Assembly (NCBI RefSeq): GCF_000688255.1
Contig: NZ_JHYS01000007.1
Span: 121,246-185,245, forward strand
From: Simplicispira psychrophila DSM 11588
GTDB taxonomy: Bacteria > Pseudomonadota > Gammaproteobacteria > Burkholderiales > Burkholderiaceae_C
DNA: 64,000 nt
Reading direction: 5' to 3'
In this document: in pieces, positions 8,815 through 16,839 of the stretch
How positions within the stretch are numbered: the first letter of the stretch is position 1
How the letters are laid out: every line of letters begins with the position of its first letter
Program-made: the position numbers and the translations under genes
The notes under the pieces: generated by a model
The model's database searches: none
Told to the model about the DNA's origin: nothing
The model's input: only the letters and a program-made list of their open reading frames with translations

Positions 8815-10590
8815 ATGGAATTTTTTACCACCAACCTCGCGCCGATCATGTTCGGCGGGCTCATGGTCTTTTTGCTGCTGGGTTTTCCGGTGGCGTTCAG
8901 CCTGGGCGCCTGCGGCCTGTTCTTCGGCTTCGTCGGCATTGAGCTGGGCGTACTGCCCCAGGCACTGCTGCAAGCGCTGCCGCTGCGCATCTTCGGCATC
9001 ATGCAGAACGACACCCTGCTGGCCATTCCCTTCTTCACGCTGATGGGTCTGATCCTGGAGCGCAGCGGCATGGCTGAAGACCTGCTTGACACCATCGGCC
9101 AACTGTTTGGCCCGGTGCGCGGCGGGCTGGCGCTGGCGGTGATTTTTGTCGGCGCGCTGCTGGCGGCGACTACCGGCGTGGTGGCGGCTTCGGTGATTTC
9201 GATGGGTCTGATTTCGCTGCCGATCATGCTGCGCTACGGCTACGACCGGCGCATTGCCACCGGGGTGATTGCCGCATCGGGCACCTTGGCGCAGATCATT
9301 CCGCCGTCGCTGGTGCTGATCATCTTGGCCGACCAGCTGGGCCGCAGCGTCGGTGATATGTACAAAGGCGCATTTTTGCCCGGCTTTATCCTGACCGGTT
9401 TTTACGCGTCCTACATCTTTTTGCTGGCGATTTTCAAGCCCGCGTGGGTGCCGGCGCTGCCGCCCGAGGCGCGCACTATCCGCGAAGACAACGGCCAAAG
9501 CGGCCTGCCCTCACTGCTGATCTTGACCATCGTCTCGGTCGGTGCCTCGCTGTTTTTTGCCCACCATATCGTTGACGTGCACAGCTGGTGGACTGGCGAA
9601 GCGGTAGAAAAAGTCGCCAAAGACGAAACCATCGTGGTGTCGATGTGCGTCGGCGTCTTTCTGGCATTTTTGCTGGCGATGTTCAACAAAATCACCCGCA
9701 TGGGCCTGCTCTCGCGCATGGCCGAACGCGTCACCTTTGTGCTGATTCCGCCGTTGCTGCTGATTTTCTTGGTGCTGGGCACCATCTTTTTGGGTGTGGC
9801 GACGCCGACCGAAGGCGGCGCCATGGGCGCGCTGGGCGCCTTCATCATGGCCATGGTGCGCGGGCGTTTGAGCTTTGCGCTGCTCAAGCAGGCGCTCAAT
9901 ACCACCACCAAGCTGTCGTGCTTTGTGGTGTTCATCCTGATCGGCTCGACCATTTTCAGCTTGGTGTTCCAAGGCGTTGATGGTCCGCGCTGGGTCGAGC
10001 ACCTGCTGAGCAATCTGCCCGGTGGCCAGATGGGCTTTTTGATCCTGGTGAACGTCATGGTGTTCTTCCTGGCGTTCTTCTTGGACTTCTTTGAACTGTC
10101 GTTCATCGTCGTGCCGCTGCTGGCACCGGTGGCCGAAAAGCTCGGCATCGACCTGGTGTGGTTTGGCGTGCTGTTGGCCGTGAACATGCAGACCTCGTTC
10201 ATGCACCCGCCGTTTGGTTTTGCGCTGTTCTATCTGCGCAGTGTCGCGCCGGTGGTGGCCTACACCGACCGGGTGACGAAAAAGCTCATCCAGCCCATCA
10301 CCACGTTGCAGATCTACTGGGGCGCCATCCCCTTCGTATTCATCCAGATCATCATGGTCGGGCTGATCATCGGCTTCCCCGGCATTGTCTCCAGTGGCCT
10401 GGACAAGCCCGAGGTGTATGACATGGACAAGATTCGCCAGCAGATGGAATCGGACATGGTGACGCCCGAACTGCCGGAGCCGTCCTCCGAACAGTCCCCC
10501 GAAGACAGTAGCGCTCCGCCCGAGCCAGGCGCCACAGAGGAAGACCCTTTGAAGGCCATGCAGGAAGCCGTGGAAGGCGAGAAAAAATAG
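8815..10590 (+). CDS. dctM: TRAP transporter large permease subunit (DctM-like)
   Basis: 591 residues with about a dozen membrane segments; the motif GTLAQIIPPSLVLIILADQ and VATPTEGGAMGALGA are typical of DctM/TRAP large permeases. It is longer than the usual 425-450 residues: there is an extra hydrophilic loop at roughly 215-270 and a 60-residue Glu/Pro-rich C-terminal tail (PELPEPSSEQSPEDSS onward). Both are features of the larger FcbT3-like branch. It follows dctQ by 13 bases and is followed by a rho-independent terminator at 10683-10710, so the operon is dctQM only. Confidence 0.9.
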   Translation: MEFFTTNLAPIMFGGLMVFLLLGFPVAFSLGACGLFFGFVGIELGVLPQALLQALPLRIFGIMQNDTLLAIPFFTLMGLILERSGMAEDLLDTIGQLFGPVRGGLALAVIFVGALLAATTGVVAASVISMGLISLPIMLRYGYDRRIATGVIAASGTLAQIIPPSLVLIILADQLGRSVGDMYKGAFLPGFILTGFYASYIFLLAIFKPAWVPALPPEARTIREDNGQSGLPSLLILTIVSVGASLFFAHHIVDVHSWWTGEAVEKVAKDETIVVSMCVGVFLAFLLAMFNKITRMGLLSRMAERVTFVLIPPLLLIFLVLGTIFLGVATPTEGGAMGALGAFIMAMVRGRLSFALLKQALNTTTKLSCFVVFILIGSTIFSLVFQGVDGPRWVEHLLSNLPGGQMGFLILVNVMVFFLAFFLDFFELSFIVVPLLAPVAEKLGIDLVWFGVLLAVNMQTSFMHPPFGFALFYLRSVAPVVAYTDRVTKKLIQPITTLQIYWGAIPFVFIQIIMVGLIIGFPGIVSSGLDKPEVYDMDKIRQQMESDMVTPELPEPSSEQSPEDSSAPPEPGATEEDPLKAMQEAVEGEKK

Positions 10591-10630
10591 CCTTGTACTG
10601 CTGCGCAGCTTGGGCTGTCAAAAATTATAT

Positions 10631-10679
10631 TTGATAGCATAACGCGCTTGCTGTAAAAGCCTTGGAGGCTGAAAACACC
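10631..10679 (+). repeat. Dispersed intergenic repeat, copy 2
   Basis: Shows TTGATAGC, GCGCTTGC, AAAAGCC and GGAGGCTGAAAA in the family order. It sits between the dctM stop and its terminator. Confidence 0.6.
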
Positions 10680-10682
10680 ATA

Positions 10683-10710
10683 AAAAAGGCCCCTGCAATG
10701 GGGCCTTTTT
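10683..10710 (+). terminator. Rho-independent terminator after dctM
   Basis: An 11-base perfect stem AAAAAGGCCCC / GGGGCCTTTTT with a 6-base loop and a T-run on the plus strand. The symmetric A/T flanks mean it could also serve the convergent minus-strand DUF2783 operon. Confidence 0.88.
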
Positions 10711-10789
10711 ACGTTGCGTGGGAGGGCAGGTGATTCCAGCCGACTTGCCCCCTGCATTGATCACGGCGATAGGTGCTTGCCGCCCTCGC

Positions 10790-11014
10790 CTACACCCCGC
10801 GGCGCGCCAGTTGCATGGCTTCGCGCAGTACGTCCAGATCACCGATGTGGTTGGCTAACAGCAGCACCAACTTGGCATTGACCAGCGCACTTTGCTCGTC
10901 CGACAGATCATGGTGGGTTTCGATCAGCGACTCATAAAAATCGTCGCCGGGAGAGAAGGTTTGAAAGTAGCGTTTTCCGGCTTCGGAAAAATTGGGCTGC
11001 AGATTCAAGGCCAT
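10790..11014 (-). CDS. DUF2783 domain protein
   Basis: A 74-residue protein (MALNLQPNFSEAGKRYFQ to QLARRGV), predicted helical, soluble, matching my memory of the DUF2783 family found next to FAD-dependent aromatic monooxygenases. It lies 18 bases downstream of the monooxygenase gene on the same strand and is the last gene of that unit. Its role is unknown; a small accessory or regulatory subunit of the hydroxylase is a reasonable inference from the constant neighbourhood only. Confidence 0.75.
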   Translation of the reverse strand: MALNLQPNFSEAGKRYFQTFSPGDDFYESLIETHHDLSDEQSALVNAKLVLLLANHIGDLDVLREAMQLARRGV

Positions 11015-11032
11015 GTCAGCGTCCTCAGTGGG

Positions 11033-12706
11033 TCAGTGGGTGTTACAGGTGGCGCGCGCCAGAGCGGCGGCGAGGTGCGTGGCGTCAAACGCGCGCCAGC
11101 GGGCAGCGACGTGCTGGTCAGGGCGCAGCAGGTACGTGGTGCCGGGCGTGGCGTCATAGCGCTGGGCAAAGCGACCGGCGCTGTCGTGCAGCACGCGCAC
11201 ACCTTCGGGGGCGGTGCCGGCCTGGGGCGACACCAGCATCACCTCGACCGGAATGGCGCCAGTGGCCAGCGCTTGGTAGTTGCGCACCGTGGCGGCGTCA
11301 AGGTCTGCTGGGTGGTCGGCGTACACCAGCGCAACAAAGCGGTGGCCCACCTTGTCGAGCAACCAGCCGTCCTGGCCGTTTTCCTGCACCGGGGCATCGT
11401 CCATAGCAGCGCCGGGCACCATGTTGCCCCGAAAGGCCGCGCTGTCCGGCGTGTTCAAGGTCGAATCGGTCAGGTAGGCAGCTACCGATAGGCGCCCAGA
11501 ATTGACCAGGGCACGCGCAAAGGTGTAGTCGCGCGCCAGCGATAGCACAGCGTTGCGAAAGGTCAGCGAGGTCTTGCTCTTGGGCGTGATGAAGTCGGTC
11601 GAGCGCGTCGAGTTCATGATGTTCTCGTCAGCGGCAAAACCGCGCTCCTCGCAGTAGCTGTCGAGCAGGCTGTCGGGGGCTTTGCCGTCAATGACCAGTT
11701 TCAGCTTCCAGGCTAGGTTGTCGGTGTCCTGGATGCCCGAGTTGGCGCCCCGGGCGCCAAACGGCGACACCTGGTGCGCCGCATCGCCGACAAACAACAC
11801 GCGCCCATGGCGGAACTTGCCCATGCGGCGGCACTGGAAGGTGTAGACGCTGACCCACTCCAACTCGAACTCGCGTTCATCGCCCAGCAGCGCCTTGATG
11901 CGCGGAATGACGTTTTCGGGTTTTTTCTCTTCTTCCGGGTCGGCTTGCCAACCCAGTTGAAAGTCCAGGCGATAGACGTTGTCGGACTGGCGGTGCAGCA
12001 GCACCGACTGGCCAGGGTGAAACGGCGGATCAAACCAGAACCAACGCTCGGCCGGAAAGTCGGCCTTCATCACTACGTCGGCGATCAGAAAGCGGTCCAT
12101 GAAAATCTTGCCGTCGATTTCCAGATTCATCATGCGCCGGATGCTGCTGCGCGCGCCATCGGCAACGATCAGCCAATCGGTTTCGACGCTGTAGATGCCA
12201 TCGGGGGTTTCTACCTGCAGCGTGGCGCCTTGGCCGTCCGGAGCGACCGAGACCACCTTGTTGCGAAAGCGTAAATCCAGGTTGGGCAGCTCTTTGGCAC
12301 GCTTGATTTCGTACTCTTCCAGGTAGTACTGCTGCAGGTTGATCATGCCGGGGCGCTTGTAATCGGGCTCGGGCAGCAGGTTGAAGTTGTAGACCTCTTC
12401 TTCGCGGAAAAAGGTGCGGCCGACATTCCAGCTGACGCCCTGCGCCACACAATCGTCGGCCACGCCCAGGCGGTCGAGCACCTCCAGCGCACGCTTGGCG
12501 TAGCAGACACCGCGCGAGCCAAACGACACCGTATCGTCATCGTCCAGCACCACCACCGGCACGCCCGATTGCGCCAGCTCAATGGCTGCGGCCAGGCCGA
12601 CCGGCCCGGCGCCCACCACCACCACCGGATAGCGCTTGGTTTCACCGCTCTTTTGTTCCGGCGGCTGTTGGTATTCGTATTTGGGATATTGATAGGTACT
12701 CAGCAT
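11033..12706 (-). CDS. FAD-dependent aromatic monooxygenase (MhpA/PheA-like)
   Basis: 557 residues of the p-hydroxybenzoate hydroxylase fold. Visible are the dinucleotide-binding motif VVGAGPVGLAAAIELA near residue 30, the DG motif IVADGARSSIRR, and the GD motif VLFVGDAAHQVSPFGARGANSG, plus the C-terminal thioredoxin-like part found in MhpA and phenol hydroxylase relatives. It should hydroxylate a phenolic or related aromatic substrate using NAD(P)H and O2; the substrate is not evident. Start ATG 12706 is preceded by GGAGGAGA. It is 31 bases downstream of the MBL gene and 18 upstream of DUF2783, forming a three-gene unit controlled presumably by the divergent IclR protein. Confidence 0.87.
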   Translation of the reverse strand: MLSTYQYPKYEYQQPPEQKSGETKRYPVVVVGAGPVGLAAAIELAQSGVPVVVLDDDDTVSFGSRGVCYAKRALEVLDRLGVADDCVAQGVSWNVGRTFFREEEVYNFNLLPEPDYKRPGMINLQQYYLEEYEIKRAKELPNLDLRFRNKVVSVAPDGQGATLQVETPDGIYSVETDWLIVADGARSSIRRMMNLEIDGKIFMDRFLIADVVMKADFPAERWFWFDPPFHPGQSVLLHRQSDNVYRLDFQLGWQADPEEEKKPENVIPRIKALLGDEREFELEWVSVYTFQCRRMGKFRHGRVLFVGDAAHQVSPFGARGANSGIQDTDNLAWKLKLVIDGKAPDSLLDSYCEERGFAADENIMNSTRSTDFITPKSKTSLTFRNAVLSLARDYTFARALVNSGRLSVAAYLTDSTLNTPDSAAFRGNMVPGAAMDDAPVQENGQDGWLLDKVGHRFVALVYADHPADLDAATVRNYQALATGAIPVEVMLVSPQAGTAPEGVRVLHDSAGRFAQRYDATPGTTYLLRPDQHVAARWRAFDATHLAAALARATCNTH

Positions 12707-12737
12707 TTTTTGTCTCCTCCAGGTCAGTGGGCGGCGT

Positions 12738-13712
12738 TTACTTGGCGGCTTCGGCTTGCAGGCCGTGCCACATTTCTTTGTCACGCTCGGCCGTCCAGAT
12801 GCGCGGGTGCTTGATGCCGCTGGCCTCGTCAAAGGCGCGCGTCACGTCAAACGGCAGGCAGTGCTCATAAATAAACACCTGGCTGAACTTGGGATCCATC
12901 GCGGCGCGGCAGTGGGCCATGGTCTGCTGCAGGTTCATGCCCTGAGCGACGGCTTCTTTGGCCGAATCGAGCAAGGTGGTGACAAAGTCGCGCGTGTAGG
13001 CAAAGCCTTCGACCACAGCCTCAGGCGTCAACAGCGCTGGGCCACGACCAGGGATGACTTTTTCTGCGCCCAATGCCGACAGCACGTCCAGCGTGGCCGG
13101 CCACTCTTGCAGTTGCGCATCGCCGGTGTAGCAAGCGGCATCGGCTTCGAGCAAGTCGCCCGAGAACAGCACCTTTTCCGACGGCACCCAGACCACCGTG
13201 TCGCCACGCGTGTGGCCCGCACCGGGGTGCATGATTTTGACTTCCAGCTTACCCATCCACAGGGTCATTTCGTCCTTGAAGACCTGGGTCGGCCAGGTCA
13301 GGCCGGGAATGGAATCAAAGTTATTGAACAGGCGCGGAAAGCGCTCGTACTCGGACTGCATGTCTTGCGCGCCGCGCTCAACAATCATTTCGTAGGTGCC
13401 CTGGCTGGCAATGATTTCTTGCATACCAGCCGCTTTGTAGCCCGAGGCACCGAGCACGCGCACGGCGTGGTAGTGCGACAGCACCACGTATTTGATCGGC
13501 TTGTCGGTCACCTTGCGGATCTCGGCAATCAGGCTCTGCGCCATCACCGGCGTGGCCAGCGCATCGCAAATCAGCACGGACTCGTCGCCCATGATGACGC
13601 CGGTATTCGGGTCACCCTCGGCGGTATAGGCCCAGCAGTGCGCGGACAGCTGGATGAAAGAGGTTTTCTTGACCTCCAGGTCAGCAACGGAAGCGAATTG
13701 ACCAGTGCTCAT
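12738..13712 (-). CDS. MBL-fold metallohydrolase with an altered metal-binding motif
   Basis: 324 residues with the metallo-beta-lactamase fold. The usual HxHxDH motif reads SHYHAVRVLG near residue 80: both first histidines are kept, but the Asp and third His that bind the second metal are Val and Arg. The later ligands look present (GAGHTRGDTVVW and FSGDLLEAD). One working zinc site is therefore more likely than two. Start ATG 13712 has AAAGGA upstream. It is first in the unit with the FAD monooxygenase and DUF2783, suggesting it acts on a product of the hydroxylase (for example ester or thioester hydrolysis), which is inference. Confidence 0.85.
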   Translation of the reverse strand: MSTGQFASVADLEVKKTSFIQLSAHCWAYTAEGDPNTGVIMGDESVLICDALATPVMAQSLIAEIRKVTDKPIKYVVLSHYHAVRVLGASGYKAAGMQEIIASQGTYEMIVERGAQDMQSEYERFPRLFNNFDSIPGLTWPTQVFKDEMTLWMGKLEVKIMHPGAGHTRGDTVVWVPSEKVLFSGDLLEADAACYTGDAQLQEWPATLDVLSALGAEKVIPGRGPALLTPEAVVEGFAYTRDFVTTLLDSAKEAVAQGMNLQQTMAHCRAAMDPKFSQVFIYEHCLPFDVTRAFDEASGIKHPRIWTAERDKEMWHGLQAEAAK

Positions 13713-13868
13713 GGGAACGTCCTTTCAGGTTGATGGCCAAATCATAGGCGAAAATTCGTTAATGCTCAACTTGTTTGTTTTAGTTGAATTATTTGTCAAA
13801 AGATAAATTCGTTCGTCAAATTCAGCTGTCTGCTCTAATAGGGGTCATTTGCAACCTTCAGAACAGCC
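13713..13868. promoter_or_regulatory. Divergent promoter/operator region of MBL operon and iclR gene
   Basis: An AT-rich 156-base gap between divergent genes. It holds an inverted repeat TCAAC/GTTGA at 13766-13787 and two direct copies of AAATTCGTT at 13752-13760 and 13805-13813, 53 bases apart (about five helical turns). These are plausible binding sites for the adjacent IclR regulator. Function is inferred from position and symmetry only. Confidence 0.5.
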
Positions 13869-14678
13869 ATGACAGCACCAGAGGAAGAAGAAAAAGAGCG
13901 GCGCGGCATCCAGTCGATTGAAGTCGGCGGGCAACTGTTAGTGGCCCTGGCCGACAGCGGCAGCGCCATGTCGCTCAAACAACTGGCCGAAGCGGCGCAC
14001 ATGACGCCGGCCAAGGCGCACCCGTATCTGGTGAGCTTTGGCAAGCTCAGCCTGGTGACGCAAGACCCCGTCTCGGCACGCTACGGCCTGGGCGCGTTGG
14101 CGCTGCGCATGGGTTTGGCGGGCCTGCGCCAGCTCAGCCCGGTGCGCTTGGGCATGACCGCCGCCGTGGGGCTGGAGCAGCGCATCCACTACACCGTCGC
14201 CTTGGCGGTGTGGGGCAATGCCGGGCCGACGGTGATCCACCTGGAAGAGTCCAGCCACCCGATCCACATGAACCTGCGCCCTGGCACCGTGATGGCACTG
14301 TCCACGGCGATGGGCCGGGTGTTTGCCGCCTATCTGCCGGCCAAACGGATTGAGCGCTTTATTGAAGAGTCGATGCACCCGCACGCCTTTCCGCACATCA
14401 TTGGCAACGTCTGCAGTTGGCTGGACATGCAGCCGGCTCTGCAAGAAGTGCGCGAGCACGGCATGGCACGCGCGCAGGGCCAGCCGATTGCCGGCGTCAG
14501 CGCCTTTGCCGCGCCGGTGTTTGACCACAACGGCGACATCGTCATGGTCATCAGCGCGATTGGCCCCACCGGCGGCTTCGACCCCGATTGGGAGGGCGAG
14601 ATTGCCAGCGTGCTGCGCGAGGTGGCCGGCAGTATCTCGGCGCAGCTGGGTTTTTCTGCCAGCACGCAGAGAGGCTGA
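13869..14678 (+). CDS. IclR-family transcriptional regulator
   Basis: 269 residues: an N-terminal winged helix-turn-helix (SLKQLAEAAHMTPAKAHPYLVSF, about residues 36-60) and a C-terminal IclR effector domain (AVWGNAGPTVIHLEE, ALSTAMGRVFAAYL). The regulator is divergent from the MBL/monooxygenase unit and convergent with livF, so it probably senses the aromatic substrate or intermediate of that unit. It has clear similarity in plan to the second IclR protein at 18826-19662 (both share AVWG..GP.V...E and GRVFAA.L.), so the two may be paralogues with related effectors. Confidence 0.88.
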   Translation: MTAPEEEEKERRGIQSIEVGGQLLVALADSGSAMSLKQLAEAAHMTPAKAHPYLVSFGKLSLVTQDPVSARYGLGALALRMGLAGLRQLSPVRLGMTAAVGLEQRIHYTVALAVWGNAGPTVIHLEESSHPIHMNLRPGTVMALSTAMGRVFAAYLPAKRIERFIEESMHPHAFPHIIGNVCSWLDMQPALQEVREHGMARAQGQPIAGVSAFAAPVFDHNGDIVMVISAIGPTGGFDPDWEGEIASVLREVAGSISAQLGFSASTQRG

Positions 14679-14681
14679 TTA

Positions 14682-14740
14682 AGCTATTAAATTAATAGCT
14701 ACTAGCACATATATCTAAAGGGCCAGAGGCCAATTTGACC
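14682..14740 (+). repeat. Dispersed intergenic repeat, copy 3, with palindrome
   Basis: Begins with a perfect palindrome AGCTATTA-AAT-TAATAGCT (14682-14700), then ACTAGC, AAAGGGCC and AGAGGCCAATTTGACC. It sits between the convergent iclR and livF genes and may help separate their transcripts. Confidence 0.62.
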
Positions 14741-14754
14741 TAAAAACACTCCGA

Positions 14755-16062
14755 TTACATGCCCAGATACGCTGCGCGCACCTGCTCGTTGCTGATCAAT
14801 TCTTTACCGGTGCCGGTCAGGGTGATGTTGCCGGTCTCCAGCACATAACCGCGATCGGCAATGGCCAGCGCGGCAAAGGCGTTCTGCTCGGCCAGGATGA
14901 TGGTCATGCCCTGCGACTTGAGCATCTTGACGACGTTGAACACTTCTTCGACCAGCAGCGGCGCCAGGCCCATCGACGGCTCGTCCAGCAGCAGCAGCTT
15001 GGGCCGGCCCATCAGGGCGCGGCCGATAGCCAGCATCTGCTGCTGCCCGCCCGAGAGCGTGCCGGCGGGCAATTTGCGCTTTTCCTTCAAGATGGGGAAC
15101 ATGCCAAAGACTTTTTCCATGTCGCCTTCGACCTGGGTTTTGGGCTGGGTGTAGGCACCCAAGCGCAAATTGTCTTCAATCGACAAGGGGCCAAACACCT
15201 GGCGGCCTTCCGGGCTTTGGCAAATGCCACTGCGCATACGCAAGTCCGAGCGCAGCTTGCTGATATCGGTGCCATCAAAGTAGATGCGGCCGGCGCTCAT
15301 CGGCTGTACGCCGGACAGGGTGCGCAAAAAGGTGGTTTTGCCGGCGCCGTTGGCACCGACCAGCGCCACGGTTTCGCCCCGGCGCACTTCCAGGGTGATG
15401 CCCTTCAGCGCCTGAATGCGGCCGTAGTGGCTGTCCATGCCCTTGATGGCCAGTAGCACATCGGACTTGCTGGGGACGCCGGGTTTCAGTTGGCCGGCGC
15501 TTTGCGCGCCCAGACCGACCGACTCGGGCGCCAGTGCGACGATGCGGTGGTACAGCTCGCGGTACTGTTCGGACGCCTGTTCACCGAACAGCGGGTCTTT
15601 GTTGTCCAGGAAGGCACGGTCAATTTCAAGCCAGTCCTCCGGCAGCAGCACTTCGCGCGCCAAGGGCAACAGCTCGCGCTCTTCCAGTCGGATGTGGTCT
15701 TTCAGCGCCTGGGTGTAGACACGCACGGCCTGGGTGAATGCGCTGCAATCGCCCTGGCTGGCGCGCGCCAGACTGCTGCGCAGCGCCTGCAGGGTGTCCG
15801 GGCCTTGCTGGTGGTTCTCTTCCAGCTGGGCCAGCAGGGACTCCGCCCGGTCGGTGCGCAGGCGCACCAGGCGAAACAGAAAGTCGTCTTCCTTGGGGTG
15901 GTGCGCCTGATCGACAAAGCCCTCGATGTAATCAAAAACGGCGTTGAAGAAAGGCGTTGGCACCGGGCTGCCAGCGTCCAGCTCATCGGCCACGATGTTG
16001 ACCGTGATGGCCACGCGCCACAGCTTGCTATGTTCTTCCTGGATGATTTGAATTGCTTGCAT
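14755..16062 (-). CDS. livF: Hemerythrin-like (HHE) domain fused to LivF-type ABC ATPase
   Basis: 435 residues in one uninterrupted frame, against about 235 for an ordinary LivF. Residues 1-160 form a four-helix HHE domain with candidate iron ligands His11 (EEHSKLWR), His54/His55 and Glu58 (HHPKEDDF), His84 (ENHQQG), His123 and Glu127 (DHIRLEERE). A linker to about residue 200 leads into a complete LivF ATPase: Walker A GANGAGKT (236-243), LSGGQQQ (336-342), Walker B LLLLDEP (356-362), and a C-terminal AAYLGM. Such HHE domains bind non-haem diiron and respond to O2 or NO. It is last in livHMGF, 9 bases after livG. The fusion suggests redox or oxygen control of an ABC importer serving an oxygenase pathway; this is inference. 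Confidence 0.9.
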   Translation of the reverse strand: MQAIQIIQEEHSKLWRVAITVNIVADELDAGSPVPTPFFNAVFDYIEGFVDQAHHPKEDDFLFRLVRLRTDRAESLLAQLEENHQQGPDTLQALRSSLARASQGDCSAFTQAVRVYTQALKDHIRLEERELLPLAREVLLPEDWLEIDRAFLDNKDPLFGEQASEQYRELYHRIVALAPESVGLGAQSAGQLKPGVPSKSDVLLAIKGMDSHYGRIQALKGITLEVRRGETVALVGANGAGKTTFLRTLSGVQPMSAGRIYFDGTDISKLRSDLRMRSGICQSPEGRQVFGPLSIEDNLRLGAYTQPKTQVEGDMEKVFGMFPILKEKRKLPAGTLSGGQQQMLAIGRALMGRPKLLLLDEPSMGLAPLLVEEVFNVVKMLKSQGMTIILAEQNAFAALAIADRGYVLETGNITLTGTGKELISNEQVRAAYLGM

Positions 16063-16071
16063 GGGAGCCTC

Positions 16072-16839
16072 TTACGCCTGCGTACCCAGATAGGCCGCGA
16101 TCACATCGGGATTTTTACGGACTTCAGCGCCCGTACCTTCGGCCAGCTTCTTGCCGTAGTCCAGCACCAGAATGCGGTCGGACAGGTTCATCACCATCTT
16201 CATATCGTGCTCCACCAGCACCACCGTAACGCCCGAGTCGGCGACCTTGCGCACCAGCCCATCGACTTCAATGGTTTCGTTGGCGTTCAGGCCGGCAGCC
16301 GGTTCATCCAAGAAAATCAGGCGCGGCTTCATGGCCAGGGCACGGGCGATTTCCAGGCGCTTGAGGGCACCGTAGGGCATGCTGTCGGCGCGCGCTTCGA
16401 CGTAGCCTTTCAGGCCGACAAAATCCATCAGCTCAGCCGCTTCGACGCGCAGTTCGGCATCGCGCCGGCGCAAGGAAGGCAGCCGCAGCGCCGCTTTCAG
16501 CGGATTGCGATCGAGGCGCAAATGGGCGCCGACCATGACGTTTTCCAGCGCCGTCATGTTCATGCAGATCTGCAGATTTTGAAAGGTGCGGGCCACCCCG
16601 CGCGTCGCCAGTTCGTTGGGCGACTTGCCGCCGATGGACTCGCCATCGAGTTCAATCGTGCCGCTGGTGGGCGTGTACACCCCGGTGATCAGATTAAACA
16701 GCGTCGTCTTGCCGGCGCCATTGGGGCCAATCACCGCGTAGACGATGCCGGCTTCAATGCTGAAAGAGACGTTCTGCACGGCTTTGACGCCGCCAAAGTG
16801 GATCGAGAGGTCAGTGACGTTGAGCAGTGCCATGGTCAT
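16072..16839 (-). CDS. livG: Liv-type ABC transporter ATP-binding protein LivG
   Basis: 255 residues with Walker A GPNGAGKTT, the LivG-typical YGALKRLEIARAL in place of the LSGGQ signature, Walker B LIFLDEPAAGLN and switch LVEHDMKMVM. It is one of two ATPases of a branched-chain-amino-acid-type importer (HAAT family). Its ATG overlaps the livM stop (ATGA), indicating translational coupling. In this setting the transported compound is more likely an aromatic acid than an amino acid, because livK lies inside the paa operon. Confidence 0.92.
   Translation of the reverse strand: MTMALLNVTDLSIHFGGVKAVQNVSFSIEAGIVYAVIGPNGAGKTTLFNLITGVYTPTSGTIELDGESIGGKSPNELATRGVARTFQNLQICMNMTALENVMVGAHLRLDRNPLKAALRLPSLRRRDAELRVEAAELMDFVGLKGYVEARADSMPYGALKRLEIARALAMKPRLIFLDEPAAGLNANETIEVDGLVRKVADSGVTVVLVEHDMKMVMNLSDRILVLDYGKKLAEGTGAEVRKNPDVIAAYLGTQA

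Noticed and set aside
8190..9227. A 345-codon minus-strand frame
   Set aside because: Opposite dctQ and dctM, whose membrane segments and motifs are clear.
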